In this document: positions 45,772-53,833 of the stretch, piece after piece | Layout: each line of letters begins with the position of its first letter | Position numbering within the stretch: the first letter of the stretch is position 1 | Origin: Pontibacter sp. SGAir0037 | Lineage (GTDB): Bacteria > Bacteroidota > Bacteroidia > Cytophagales > Hymenobacteraceae | NCBI RefSeq assembly: GCF_005491705.1 | Contig: NZ_CP028092.1 | Location: 992,001 to 1,056,000 of the forward strand | Reading direction: 5' to 3' | Length of the DNA stretch: 64,000 nucleotides | The notes under the pieces: model-generated | Seen by the model: only the letters and a program-made list of their open reading frames with translations | Databases searched by the model: none | What the model was told of the DNA's origin: nothing | Position numbers and translations under genes: made by a program

Positions 45772-45891
45772 TATTGCCAAACCTCTAAAAGAGGCTGTCT
45801 GGATCATTGGCCTGATAAGACCACCAAGATCTACACCCACATCACCACCCATGCCTTGGATAAAATCGTCAGCCCGCTGGATAATCTGTAG
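45772..45891 (+). pseudogene. C terminus of a tyrosine recombinase (integrase relic)
   Basis: The frame ending at the TAG 45889-45891 reads DHWPDKTTKIYTHITTHA then LDKIVSPLDNL. This is the tail of a tyrosine recombinase: the L-G-H-x-x-x-x-T-T region, the catalytic Tyr in IYTH and the SPLD ending shared by IntI-like and some phage-like integrases. Nothing upstream completes the protein. It lies 80 bases before the first attC-like site and points toward the cassettes, so it is a plausible relic of the integron integrase. Confidence 0.65.
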
Positions 45892-45971
45892 TATTTTGCT
45901 ATATTAGCTAAAACATATACGACTATGCACCTATCAAGCAATTCTACAGGTTACAGCCGGCAAACAAGCTT

Positions 45972-46029
45972 CAGCAACTCTGTACATAGTGCAGATAAGC
46001 GTATGTTTACGTATATCCGCTAGTTAGGT
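45972..46029 (+). other. attC-like (or attI/attC hybrid) site A
   Basis: Core GTTAGGT at 46023-46029 fits GTTRRRY and lies 16 bases before the next start codon. A left box CAGCAAC stands at 45972-45978. The middle (TGCAGATAAGCGTATGTT) is shared with site 54467-54530 in the opposite orientation. Confidence 0.5.
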
Positions 46030-46045
46030 GTCAAAAAAACTATAA

Positions 46046-46822
46046 ATGAAAACAGCTTCATTAGCAACTTTTGCTTTGCTCTCATTGGTACTTGGTTGTT
46101 CAAAGGCACCCAGCGAAGAAATTCTTCAGAATACCCCATCAGAAACAGGAAAAACTGTTGAAGTGTCTCTTGTCAATGATAAAATAGACTCTTTATTAGT
46201 TGAAACAATCACAATTGACTTAAATAATGATTCTGTTGCCGACACCATTCAGTTAAGAAACCCACCTGCAGATGGAGACCCAGGTATATATGGAACGGTA
46301 ATGATAGCTCTATCAAATGGTACAAAAAAAGCTTTTACGGCTAAAGACATCTGGGCTAGCGTAGATGAAGATTTCCTAAAAGAGCATAAGAATGGTGTGA
46401 GTTCTCCCAATGTTTTTGTCTTTAAACAGCCAAAGCAGACCATTCTGGTGTTGTTTGGTTTTCATTATGGCTCAGGACGTGAAGAGCTAACTGTAATAGG
46501 GATTCAGGAAAATGATGTTAGGCTAGTTTTTAATGAGCCGTATGACTACTTACTCAAGTTAGAAGATTTGGACAAGGACGGTAAGAATGAATTGATAGTA
46601 AGAAACGCTCATGAGATGTTTGGTGTGGTAGATAGCTTGAAAGCGGAAATTGGTGTTTACTCCCCATACTTAATTTATACACTAGACAAAGAATCAAGGC
46701 TAAATCAAGAGCTATCAGAAAGCTATAACAGAGAAAACTATGTGTTTGCTGGGCTTAAATACAACGAGAAAATTCGTGTGCTTTACCCTTGGAATGGAGA
46801 TAAACCAAGAATACTAGAATAA
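46046..46822 (+). CDS. Cassette lipoprotein, unknown function
   Basis: 258 residues with a lipoprotein signal (VLGC, Cys 18), then a soluble domain with VCBS/FG-GAP-like calcium-loop patterns (DLNNDSVADTIQL at about 58-70; DLDKDGKNELIV near 172-183). The gene begins 16 bases after one attC-like core and ends 8 bases before the next, the spacing expected of an integron cassette. Its own 5' core GTTAGGT is the exact complement of its own R'' box ACCTAAC. More AT-rich than the genes to the left. Confidence 0.7.
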   Translation: MKTASLATFALLSLVLGCSKAPSEEILQNTPSETGKTVEVSLVNDKIDSLLVETITIDLNNDSVADTIQLRNPPADGDPGIYGTVMIALSNGTKKAFTAKDIWASVDEDFLKEHKNGVSSPNVFVFKQPKQTILVLFGFHYGSGREELTVIGIQENDVRLVFNEPYDYLLKLEDLDKDGKNELIVRNAHEMFGVVDSLKAEIGVYSPYLIYTLDKESRLNQELSESYNRENYVFAGLKYNEKIRVLYPWNGDKPRILE

Positions 46823-46830
46823 ATTTCAGC

Positions 46831-46898
46831 ACCTAACCACGTGTATACTCTATGCTTCGGCTGATGCCTCGCACATTGTCTACACCAGCACGTTAGGG
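46831..46898 (+). other. attC-like recombination site
   Basis: R'' ACCTAAC (46831-46837), L'' GTGTA (46841-46845), L' TACAC (46881-46885), R' GTTAGGG (46892-46898). The 68-bp imperfect inverted repeat lies between two small same-direction genes. The middle contains CTTCGGCT..GCCTCG, shared with the next site. Confidence 0.65.
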
Positions 46899-46919
46899 GT
46901 AAATAAATTTATAGAAGAA

Positions 46920-47141
46920 ATGGAGTTTTTACTTTTTGATATCATACAGGCTGGATTTGGTAGACTGTACCTATTCATAAGGTATAGGAAGAAAGAACTC
47001 ATCAATATAGTGTTGGAAGAAAAGTATGAAGGAAGCTATAGTAATGCAGGTAAACTTCTATCATTGAGTTTTTTTGCTGTACTCTTCGGAGTCCTAATTA
47101 TTGGTTTCTTAGGAAGCGTATTCATTACATCTTTGAAGTAA
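46920..47141 (+). CDS. Small cassette protein with one membrane helix
   Basis: 73 residues with one strong hydrophobic helix near the C terminus (about 48-70) after a basic, Arg-rich middle. No family recognised. Starts 22 bases after an attC-like core. Its 5' core GTTAGGGG pairs with its own 3' box CCTCTAAC with a single G-U pair, as expected for one mobile cassette. Confidence 0.6.
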   Translation: MEFLLFDIIQAGFGRLYLFIRYRKKELINIVLEEKYEGSYSNAGKLLSLSFFAVLFGVLIIGFLGSVFITSLK

Positions 47142-47223
47142 GACAATAAACTGTATTAGATAAAAGGCATAGCAAAAGGAGAATAAAACAATAGAACTTG
47201 AAGCTTAAAAGAAGAATATCTTC

Positions 47224-47280
47224 CTCTAACAAGGCACAAAAGTTATCCTTCAGCTACGCCTCGTTCACCTTTTGTACTAG
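47224..47280 (+). other. attC-like site, right half degenerate
   Basis: R'' CTCTAAC (47224-47230), L'' ACAAAAG (47236-47242), L' CTTTTGT (47269-47275). The final core reads TACTAGAC rather than GTTRRRY. It adjoins the IS110-type fragment, which may have damaged it. Confidence 0.5.
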
Positions 47281-47312
47281 ACGAAAACTATGAATAAAAC
47301 AATGGTTTTGCT

Positions 47313-47792
47313 CTAAATATTCTTCAATTTCAGTTCATAGGGCGTTCCGCGTTTCACCGCGGCCACGATCTGGTGGAGGAGCTTGTTTCTCACTGCGTTG
47401 ATGACGCTCATCTTGCTCTTTCCTTCCCCGACTTTCCGTTCGTAGTATAGCCTGAGCTCTTCATTAAAACGGACGCTGTTGATAGCAGCCATGTGGAGAA
47501 AGTGCTTGAGCTCTTTGTTGGCGAACTTGGACACACCTGTCCTGCCCATCACGCTCGTGCCGCTGCGGTACTCAAAAGGGGCCACGCCGCAATAGCAGGC
47601 CAGCTTTCTTGCGTCATCCATTCTGGTAAAGCCCTGGGTGTAGACCAGCAGCGAGATGGCCAGTACCTTGCCCACGCCTTTGATTGATGTGAGTAGGTCG
47701 TATTTCTTCTTTAGCTCATCGTCTTTGGCGATAAAGAGTTGCATCTTCTCTTCCACCTGCTCCATGCTTTTCTCTATTCCCTTAATGGCTGC
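47313..47792 (-). pseudogene. IS110-family transposase, C-terminal remnant
   Basis: About 160 codons, open back to a stop at 47793-47795, corresponding to the Transposase_20 (C-terminal) domain: LLTSIKGVGKVLAISLLVYTQGF ... LACYCGVAPFEYRSGTSV ... NAVRNKLLHQIVAAVKRGTPY. The N-terminal DEDD catalytic half is missing. On the minus strand the sense frame begins right after the attC-like core GTTAGGC (47797-47791). IS110-group elements that target attC sites are known (IS1111-attC), so an old insertion into this site, later truncated, is plausible. Confidence 0.8.
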
Positions 47793-47863
47793 CTAACAAA
47801 AAGCCTCCAGTAAACTGTTGCAATTCCAATTATGCCTTCTACCGTAAAGGTGTGGTTGGCAGC
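47788..47863 (-). other. attC-like recombination site (minus orientation)
   Basis: On the minus strand R'' GCTGCCAAC (47863-47855) pairs with R' GTTAGGCAGC (47797-47788) across 76 bp. It begins 8 bases after the TonB-like gene stop codon. The TonB cassette's own 5' core GTTGGCAG (48578-48571) is the exact complement of this R'' box. Confidence 0.65.
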
Positions 47864-47870
47864 AGGGCTT

Positions 47871-48554
47871 CTATTTCTTCTTTCTTTTGTCTTCGCCAAA
47901 CCTGATAGGCACAGTGTATCGCACTGGCACTTTCTTGCCTGCCTGCATACCTGGGTAGAATTCCAGAAGTTCAGTCACCCTTAGCGCTTCCTTGTCTGCC
48001 CCATCTGAAAGACTTTTTATTATCATAGGTTCGGTTACTCTCCCAGTTGTGTCAATGACAAAAGAAGTGACCACCACTCCGTTAAAGCTTTTACCGGAAG
48101 GGTACTGCAAGTTCTTCTGGATGAATTCCAGCAGGCCCTTTTCACCTCCATGCTTATAGACGGGCATTGCCTCCACAAACATCCCATAAGCCTGCTCTGA
48201 CTGCGCTTTATCGTGGTTATGGTTGCTGTTAGTGCAACTGACTGCCTGGGCTTGTAAACCTCGGCTGAAGGCACTAAACCCGAGTGCCAGCAGAACGCTG
48301 GCAAACACTCGCTTAAGGTGGAACGGCTTTTTACTCGGAGTCTGGAGTAGCTGTGATTTATGAAAGCGCCCACATACCTGCCCCTCTTGTTCCAGCACTG
48401 CATGCAGTTCCTCCATGCCTTTGTTTGTGAAGTCTACTACTGTTTTGTCACAGTCTGAACAGTGCCTGCCGCTGCTGCAAGGCATCATCTTATTCCAATC
48501 CCTGTCACAGATAAAAGAAAGATTGATGTTTTCTATAGGTGTTCTCTCATTCAT
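47871..48554 (-). CDS. TonB-like energy transducer with Cys-rich N terminus
   Basis: 227 residues. The N-terminal cytoplasmic part has Cys 16, 26, 32, 35 and 61 in a zinc-ribbon-like arrangement found in Bacteroidota energy transducers. A single membrane helix follows (about 83-98), a periplasmic linker, and a TonB C-terminal domain (about 142-222, FIQKNLQYPSGKSFNGVVV ... VRYTVPIRF). It should energise outer-membrane receptors from the proton gradient. It is bounded by attC-like cores, so it may be an integron cassette. Confidence 0.82.
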   Translation of the reverse strand: MNERTPIENINLSFICDRDWNKMMPCSSGRHCSDCDKTVVDFTNKGMEELHAVLEQEGQVCGRFHKSQLLQTPSKKPFHLKRVFASVLLALGFSAFSRGLQAQAVSCTNSNHNHDKAQSEQAYGMFVEAMPVYKHGGEKGLLEFIQKNLQYPSGKSFNGVVVTSFVIDTTGRVTEPMIIKSLSDGADKEALRVTELLEFYPGMQAGKKVPVRYTVPIRFGEDKRKKK

Positions 48555-48570
48555 AATCGAATTTACCTTA

Positions 48571-48578
48571 CTGCCAAC
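48571..48578 (-). other. attC-type core before the TonB-like gene
   Basis: On the minus strand GTTGGCAG, 17 bases before the start codon. The matching left half of this site after the reductase gene could not be resolved, so only the core is marked. Confidence 0.4.
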
Positions 48579-48659
48579 AATTGGCAGCTACCCGCAGGCA
48601 GAGGTTTTAGCACAGACCTTTCTACGAAGAACTGAACTTAAATTTAGCGCTTTCCTGTC

Positions 48660-49244
48660 TTAAGAAGTAAGAAACTCTTGCTCGCGTGTAGGTGCTGTTG
48701 GCGGTTCGTTGTTCATTTCCCGCTTGAAATGCAGTTGTGTCAATCCCGTTTCAAATGTTTTAGCTTCGATAAATTCAAGTATTTGCTCAGGTCTATCGTC
48801 TTTAAAAAGCCTTGTTCCATTTCCTAATAAAACTGGTATAACTGATATTATAAACTCGTCTATTAAGTCGTGTTTCAATAGCTCATTTATTACTTCTGCA
48901 CCACCGTCACAATAAATATTTTTCCCTTTTTCAGACTTTAGTCGTTTTACTAACTCGGTTATGTTTCCTGTATAGAAAACCGTTCTACCTACTTGCGGTC
49001 TTTCAGTTCTTGTTATAACATAAACATCTCGTTGTCCGTTGTCGTAATGAGATGGGCCAATTTCTTTAAGCACATAATCATAGGTTCTTCTACCAATAAT
49101 TAATGTGTCAATTGTGTTTGTAAATGCTGCATAACCATAGTCCTCGCCTTCCTTTTCAACGAGTTTTAAAAAACTAAGGTCGTCATTTGGTTTTGCAATA
49201 TAACCATCTAAGCTCATAGCAATGAAAAGAGATATTTTGCGCAT
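48660..49244 (-). CDS. Dihydrofolate-reductase-like (RibD C-terminal) protein
   Basis: 194 residues of the RibD_C/DHFR fold: MRKISLFIAMSLDGYIA at the start, IIGRRTYD, and the NADPH-binding IYCDGGAEVINELL near 118-131. Such YwjB/YyaP-like proteins are common in Bacteroidota, often beside an AraC-type gene as here (72-base gap). Substrate unknown; it may confer antifolate tolerance, but nothing here shows that. Confidence 0.85.
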   Translation of the reverse strand: MRKISLFIAMSLDGYIAKPNDDLSFLKLVEKEGEDYGYAAFTNTIDTLIIGRRTYDYVLKEIGPSHYDNGQRDVYVITRTERPQVGRTVFYTGNITELVKRLKSEKGKNIYCDGGAEVINELLKHDLIDEFIISVIPVLLGNGTRLFKDDRPEQILEFIEAKTFETGLTQLHFKREMNNEPPTAPTREQEFLTS

Positions 49245-49316
49245 CTGTTTTGAATTTTAATGTTTCCGCAAAATTAGTTTTTGACAACCAGCTGCACTTT
49301 GTAAAAATGCGACAAG

Positions 49317-50051
49317 TTAAAGTAGTGATGGTGAAAGTCCAGTATTTCGTTTGATTTCATTGCTGAGATGTGAGTGGTCATAATAGCCACATTCAAATGC
49401 AATATCTAATAAGCTCCGGTTTTGCTTTGAATTTTTGATTAAACTCAAAGCATTCTGAAAACGAATAATATTTGAATATTCTTTTGGGGACAGTCCAATG
49501 AGCTTTTTAAAATTTCGCTCCAACTGTCTTACCGTAGTGCAATTACGTTTCGATAGCTCGGAAATACTGATTTGGCCGTTTGTTGCGTGTATATCGTTGA
49601 TAGCTGATTGTATCGGATTGTTTTTACTTTTTATTTTCTCTGAAAAGAAATGGTCAAAGTAGTTGAATGGATCATCAAATGTTCTATCAATATTAAATGA
49701 ATTAGATTTTTCAAATTCAACGGTGTCGTTAGTCAACTCATTTTGTGAGGCATAATTATAGAAATTTGCAAAAGCTGCAGGTTTTAGGCACGCACCAATT
49801 AAATGTGTATCGGTGTCAATAAAGCTGTCCTTAAAGGATGTCATTGCACCAACTACGTAAGTTTTCCCAAACTCCAATAAAGTCGAGCCGTTGTCAGTCA
49901 AACAAGTATTTCCCAAATTCATTACTATACCAGCACAGCCATCTGGGAAAACCCGTTCCCACTGTCCTTCCAGCTCGTTTCCTTTCAGTTTCCAATAGAA
50001 ATGGATAAAGGGTTCTAATTTTTTGTAAGGTTTTACTTTATTGTACTTCAT
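49317..50051 (-). CDS. AraC-family regulator (DUF6597-type N terminus)
   Basis: 244 residues: an N-terminal sensor domain (FIHFYWKLKG ... RVFPDGCAGIVMNLG) and a C-terminal double HTH (about 150-240: SISELSKRNCTTVRQLERNFKKLIG, SLLDIAFECGYYDHSHLSNEI). It precedes and probably regulates the reductase gene. It starts about 30 bases after the attC-type site at 50083. Confidence 0.88.
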   Translation of the reverse strand: MKYNKVKPYKKLEPFIHFYWKLKGNELEGQWERVFPDGCAGIVMNLGNTCLTDNGSTLLEFGKTYVVGAMTSFKDSFIDTDTHLIGACLKPAAFANFYNYASQNELTNDTVEFEKSNSFNIDRTFDDPFNYFDHFFSEKIKSKNNPIQSAINDIHATNGQISISELSKRNCTTVRQLERNFKKLIGLSPKEYSNIIRFQNALSLIKNSKQNRSLLDIAFECGYYDHSHLSNEIKRNTGLSPSLL

Positions 50052-50082
50052 TAGTTTCTGCAGTGTTGTTGGTTACAATGAA

Positions 50083-50127
50083 AGGTAACAGCTTTGCTAT
50101 GGTGCGTTTATGCACTATAGGTTTTGT
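50083..50127 (-). other. attC-like site split by a group II intron
   Basis: Removing 50128-53833 joins GT to TGGGC and restores, on the minus strand, R'' GCCCAAC (RYYYAAC exactly), L'' CTATAGTGC, L' GCACCATAG and an R' GTTACCT (50089-50083). The inserted intron therefore lies inside the recombination core. The R'' box belongs to the leucine-rich gene on the right. Confidence 0.65.
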
Positions 50128-50603
50128 GTGCGCCCAGTATGGGCACCTGGTACTGAAGGTATCAAATTATTCCAGAGGGTGCAAGTCCCTTACAGGCGAG
50201 TTGGTGAAGCCTGTTAGCAAGCCGCAAGCTGGTTCGTCGTGAGGCGTGCAGTGAAGAAAGCGGGACTGCAAAATCCGGTACTGACGGACAGAAACTGCAT
50301 AAGAGGCAGGGAGTCGTGGGTAAGCAAGCACATCTTTGTAAAGCCCCTGACCAACAAGCGACTTTGTGTAGATGCAGCAGGAATCGGAGGAAGGAATGTG
50401 CTCTTACCTGGGGAGGTCTCCCTCTGTCGTGAACACAGGGAGAAGTCAGCAGAGGCCATAGTAGGTAGAGGTAACGAGCCGGGAAGCACCCGGAGGTCTC
50501 ACAAGCTACCGAAGGGCCGAACGTTAAGTTGCTCTTAATTCGGCAAGGAGGCTCAGCCAGCCTTGCCTTAAGCGGGGCAGAGATTACAGTAAAAGTAGTA
50601 AAG

Positions 50604-51917
50604 ATGATAGAGAAGGTACTCCACCGGGGCAACATGCTCAAGGCATACACGCACGTGCTGGCCAACAAAGGTTCGGCCGGTGTGGACGGTATGCCGGTAG
50701 AGAAGCTGGCTACGCACCTGAAACAAAACAGGGACGCCATCGCTACCGACATCTGCAACGGCAGGTACCTGCCTCCACCCATCCTAGGGGTAGCCATACC
50801 CAAGAGCAACGGTAAGAATCGCCTGCTGGGCATTCCCACCGTCACCGACCGCGTACTGCAACAGGCCGTTAATCAGGTGATAGCACCGCTCTTTGAGCTT
50901 GATTTTACCCAGCACAGCTACGGCTTCCGCCCCAACCGCAATGCCCACCAGGCCCTGCAGCAGGCACACAGGCACATCCACGAGGGCTATCAGCACATCG
51001 TGGACATCGACCTGCAGAACTTCTTCGATGAAGTGGATCATTGCCTGCTGCTGCAACTGCTTTACCGGAAGGTAAAATGCCCCCTCGCCCTACGCCTCAT
51101 CCGCAAATGGCTCCGGGCCCCCATCCTTATCAACGGGAGACTGGTCAAACGTCGGAAGGGCGTGCCGCAGGGAAGCCCGCTCTCACCGCTGCTCTCCAAT
51201 ATCATGCTCCACGAGCTGGATAAGGAACTGGAGCGGCAGGGGCTGCGCTACGTGCGCTATGCCGACGACTTCAGCGTCTACACCAAAAGTGAAGATGAAG
51301 CTCGAAAAGTAGGCAACGCTGTATTCCTCTTCCTGCGGAACAGGCTCAAGCTGCCTATCAACAGGGAGAAGAGCGGCATCAGGCGGCCAGTAGACTTTCA
51401 GATTCTGGGTCACGGATTCGTGCCCACCTATAAGAAGGGAGATAAGGGCAAATACCAGCTGGTAGTGGCAAAGAAGGGATGGGAAAGGTTAAAGCAAAAG
51501 CTAAAGAGCATCACCCGCAAAACAACGCCCTGCTCTTTTGAGCAGCGTGTCCGGGAACTGAAAGAGGCGCAGCGAGGCTGGGTCCACTACTTCCGTTTGG
51601 CAAGTATACAGGGCAAACTCAAAGAGGTCGACAGCTGGATACGAAACAGGCTCAGGCACTGCATCTGGCATGACTGGAAACGACCGGACCGGAAAAGGAA
51701 GAACCTGATTCGGCTGGGCGTTCCCAAGTGGCAGGCGTATGCCTGGAGCAGGACCAGGAAAGGAGGATGGGCAGTAGCTCAAAGTCCAATCCTGATAACG
51801 ACGGTAACGGTGAAACGGCTTGTCCGCAGGGGGTATGAATCAATGCTTGACTACTACAAGAAAGTAGCTCCACAGCTTAACGAACCGCTGTATGCGAGAA
51901 CCGCTTGTACAGTGGTG
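50604..51917 (+). CDS. Group II intron reverse transcriptase/maturase (outer)
   Basis: 438 residues from MIEKVLHRGNM (50604) to the codon GTG at 51915-51917. The frame now runs on for 39 extra codons into intron 2, stopping at 52037, because intron 2 separates the last codon from the original TGA (now 53788-53790). Reverse transcriptase motifs are present (GIPTVTDRVLQQ, GFRPNRNAHQAL, VDIDLQNFFDEV, GVPQGSPLSPLLSN, YADDFSVY) along with a GIIM maturase domain (WVHYFRLASIQ...). No HNH endonuclease is present. The 3' end of the gene is part of the domain V RNA. Confidence 0.88.
51882..51917 (+). ncRNA. Domain V of intron 1
   Basis: A 36-base hairpin GAACCGCTGTATGCG... to ...ACAGTGGTG, equivalent to the catalytic domain V, translated in part as NEPLYARTACTVV at the end of the maturase. 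Confidence 0.7.
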
Positions 51918-52460
51918 GTGTGTCACGAACGAAGGACGCTTTTAGTGTCCTTTGGTGCTGTGCAAATGATGAGGGCAGGCCCCTCGGAGCCGGTAGTCAG
52001 GTGCAGGCTCCAAACCGCCTTGTGCGGCTTTGCTTAAAAGGCATGGTCGTGAGCGACAAGGAAAAGTTACCGGAAAGGTAGCAGGTAGGTGTTAAGGAGA
52101 CGAACGCAAGTGAACTGCTGAAGAAGTGTCGTTAGCGAATAAGTGATGTCAAAACCGGGAGTCACCACTGTCCCGGGATAAGCATGAGGGCAACCTGGCT
52201 ACTGCTCATGCGGCATCCGGCATTAAGGCAGCGTGACCTTAACACAGGCATTTGCACGGAACGTGAGAACGTGTCGTCCTGATGAGAAGGGAGAAGCTCA
52301 AGTGGCAGACCCACAAGAGTAAGAGTACCGAGGCAGGGCACGCGGGCGGAACATCCCGTAGTAGCGTGGAAGTCCCTGTAATGGGGATGGAGCCAAGGGG
52401 ATGTATTATCCGGTTTTTATCACAAAGAAAACTGCAGGTAAGCCTGCAGGAGGTACTGAC

Positions 52461-53699
52461 ATGATTAAGACAAAACCATTTACCATCTCAAAGCACATCG
52501 TGCACCAGGCTTACCTGCGTGTAAAACAAAACGGAGGTAGCGCAGGTGTGGATGGGCTAAACCTCGAGGAGTTCGACCAGGACAGCAGAAATCACCTTTA
52601 CCGGTTATGGAACCGAATGAGCTCGGGAAGCTATATGCCCGCACCCGTCTTACTGGTGGAAATTCCCAAGAGCGGCGGGGGCACCCGTCCACTAGGAATA
52701 CCCACTGTTACGGATCGTATTGCCCAGATGGTAGTCACCATGACATTGGCACCAGTACTGGAGCCTGTGTTCCATGACGACTCCTATGGGTACAGGCCGG
52801 GCAAAAGCGCACTGGAAGCGGTGGGCAAAGCCAGGCAGCGGTGCTGGCGGCAGGACTGGGTTCTGGACCTGGACATCAAAGGCTTCTTCGACAGCATCCC
52901 GCACGAGTTGCTCCTAAAAGCAGTGCGCAGGCACACAGACTGCAAATGGGTGCTGCTCTACATCGAGCGGTGGCTCAAAACACCTGTGCAGCAAAGAAAC
53001 GGCATAACCACAGAAAGGACAAAGGGCACTCCGCAGGGAGCAGTCATCAGTCCGCTGCTGGCCAACCTGTTTCTGCACTACTGCATGGACGAGTGGCTGC
53101 GGATAAAGTATCCCGGTTGCCCGTTCGAGCGCTACGCAGACGACTGTGTGATACACTGCAGCACCGAGCAGCAGGCGATAGCGCTTAAAGAAGCACTGGC
53201 AGAAAGGCTAAAGGCATGTGGCTTGGAGATGCACCCGGAGAAGACCAAAATTGTTTACTGCAGGGACGAGGACCGACGCAAAAGTTACCCGAACATGTCT
53301 TTTGAATTTCTGGGCTATACATTCAGAAGCAGGAAGTCACGGAATAAGCAGGGTAAATATTTTATCGGATTCTTACCGGCAGTTGGCGATAAAGCCAGGA
53401 AGGCAATCCGGGAAAGGATAAGGGCATGGAAGTTGACCAGCAGAAGCGGCAGCAGCCTGACAAGGCTGGCCGAGGAAATCAACCCAGTTCTGAAAGGCTG
53501 GATTAACTACTACGGACACTTCTACAAATCGGAACTCTATGAGGTATTGAGATATTTGAACCTTGTACTCAAGAGCTGGGCCAGGCAGAAGTATAAGAAA
53601 CTGCAGGGCCATAAAATCAGAGCAAGCGATTGGCTGGGGAAGGTGGCTAAGGCCATTCCGAACCTGTTTGCGCACTGGCAGCTGGGAGTAAGGCCGTGA
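52461..53699 (+). CDS. Group II intron reverse transcriptase/maturase (inner)
   Basis: 412 residues from MIKTKPFTISK (52461). An AGGAGG Shine-Dalgarno sequence stands 6-7 bases before it, unusual in this phylum, and lies beside a small hairpin (CTGCAGG with CCTGCAG) that might hide it. Motifs: GIPTVTDRIAQM, SYGYRPGKSALEAV, LDLDIKGFFDSIP, GTPQGAVISPLLANL, YADDCVIH, then a GIIM domain (LKGWINYYGHF). No endonuclease domain. It is only distantly similar to the outer maturase, so the two introns come from different lineages. Confidence 0.9.
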   Translation: MIKTKPFTISKHIVHQAYLRVKQNGGSAGVDGLNLEEFDQDSRNHLYRLWNRMSSGSYMPAPVLLVEIPKSGGGTRPLGIPTVTDRIAQMVVTMTLAPVLEPVFHDDSYGYRPGKSALEAVGKARQRCWRQDWVLDLDIKGFFDSIPHELLLKAVRRHTDCKWVLLYIERWLKTPVQQRNGITTERTKGTPQGAVISPLLANLFLHYCMDEWLRIKYPGCPFERYADDCVIHCSTEQQAIALKEALAERLKACGLEMHPEKTKIVYCRDEDRRKSYPNMSFEFLGYTFRSRKSRNKQGKYFIGFLPAVGDKARKAIRERIRAWKLTSRSGSSLTRLAEEINPVLKGWINYYGHFYKSELYEVLRYLNLVLKSWARQKYKKLQGHKIRASDWLGKVAKAIPNLFAHWQLGVRP

Positions 53700-53713
53700 A
53701 GGTTGGATAATAG

Positions 53714-53747
53714 GAGCCGTGTAAGGCGAGAGTCTTACGCACGGTTC
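53714..53747 (+). ncRNA. Domain V of intron 2
   Basis: A 34-base hairpin from GAGCCGTGTAAGGCGAGAG to ACGGTTC, matching the bacterial domain V consensus, followed by domain VI (GGCGTAAGGG with CCCTTGCGCT) and the ACTCGAC end. Confidence 0.85.
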
Positions 53748-53790
53748 TGTGAGGGCGTAAGGGGGAGGTTCCCTTGCGCTACTCGACTGA

Positions 53791-53833
53791 GAGCCTCACC
53801 GTGAGTAATTTTGCTCACGGCGGGCTACTCGAT
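53791..53833 (+). ncRNA. Detached domain VI of intron 1
   Basis: GCCTCACCGTGAG pairs with CTCACGGCGGGC, followed by CTACTCGAT with the expected branch A. It lacks a domain V directly upstream; its domain V is 1.9 kb away on the other side of intron 2. Confidence 0.7.

Larger units (their letters stand above)
51918..53787 (+). mobile_element. Group II intron 2 (inner), nested in intron 1
   Basis: 5' end taken as GTGTG at 51918 and 3' end as ...CTACTCGAC at 53787, giving 1,870 bases. Evidence for nesting: precise removal rejoins domain V of intron 1 to TGAGAG and a domain VI stem, and places TGA in frame after the last maturase codon. Domains I-III occupy about 51918-52460. The exact 5' base could be a few positions off because GTG is repeated here. 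Confidence 0.75.
50128..53833 (+). mobile_element. Group II intron 1 (outer), interrupted by intron 2
   Basis: 5' end GTGCGCCCAG at 50128, a 476-base 5' ribozyme part (domains I-III), reverse transcriptase in domain IV, domain V at 51882-51917, then intron 2, then domain VI (53791-53833) ending CTACTCGAT. Exons are ...GGTTTTGT and TGGGCGTT... Without the inner intron it would be 1,836 bases. It sits in an attC core, the target type known for class IIC-attC introns; the class of this intron was not established. Confidence 0.8.

Noticed and set aside
48570-48605. Hairpin CTGCCAA/TTGGCAG as a terminator
   Set aside because: There is no T run, and its half is better explained as the GTTGGCAG core of a cassette.
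50162-50845. 227-codon minus-strand frame over the intron 5' part
   Set aside because: The region is ribozyme sequence of intron 1; the frame has no recognisable protein feature.
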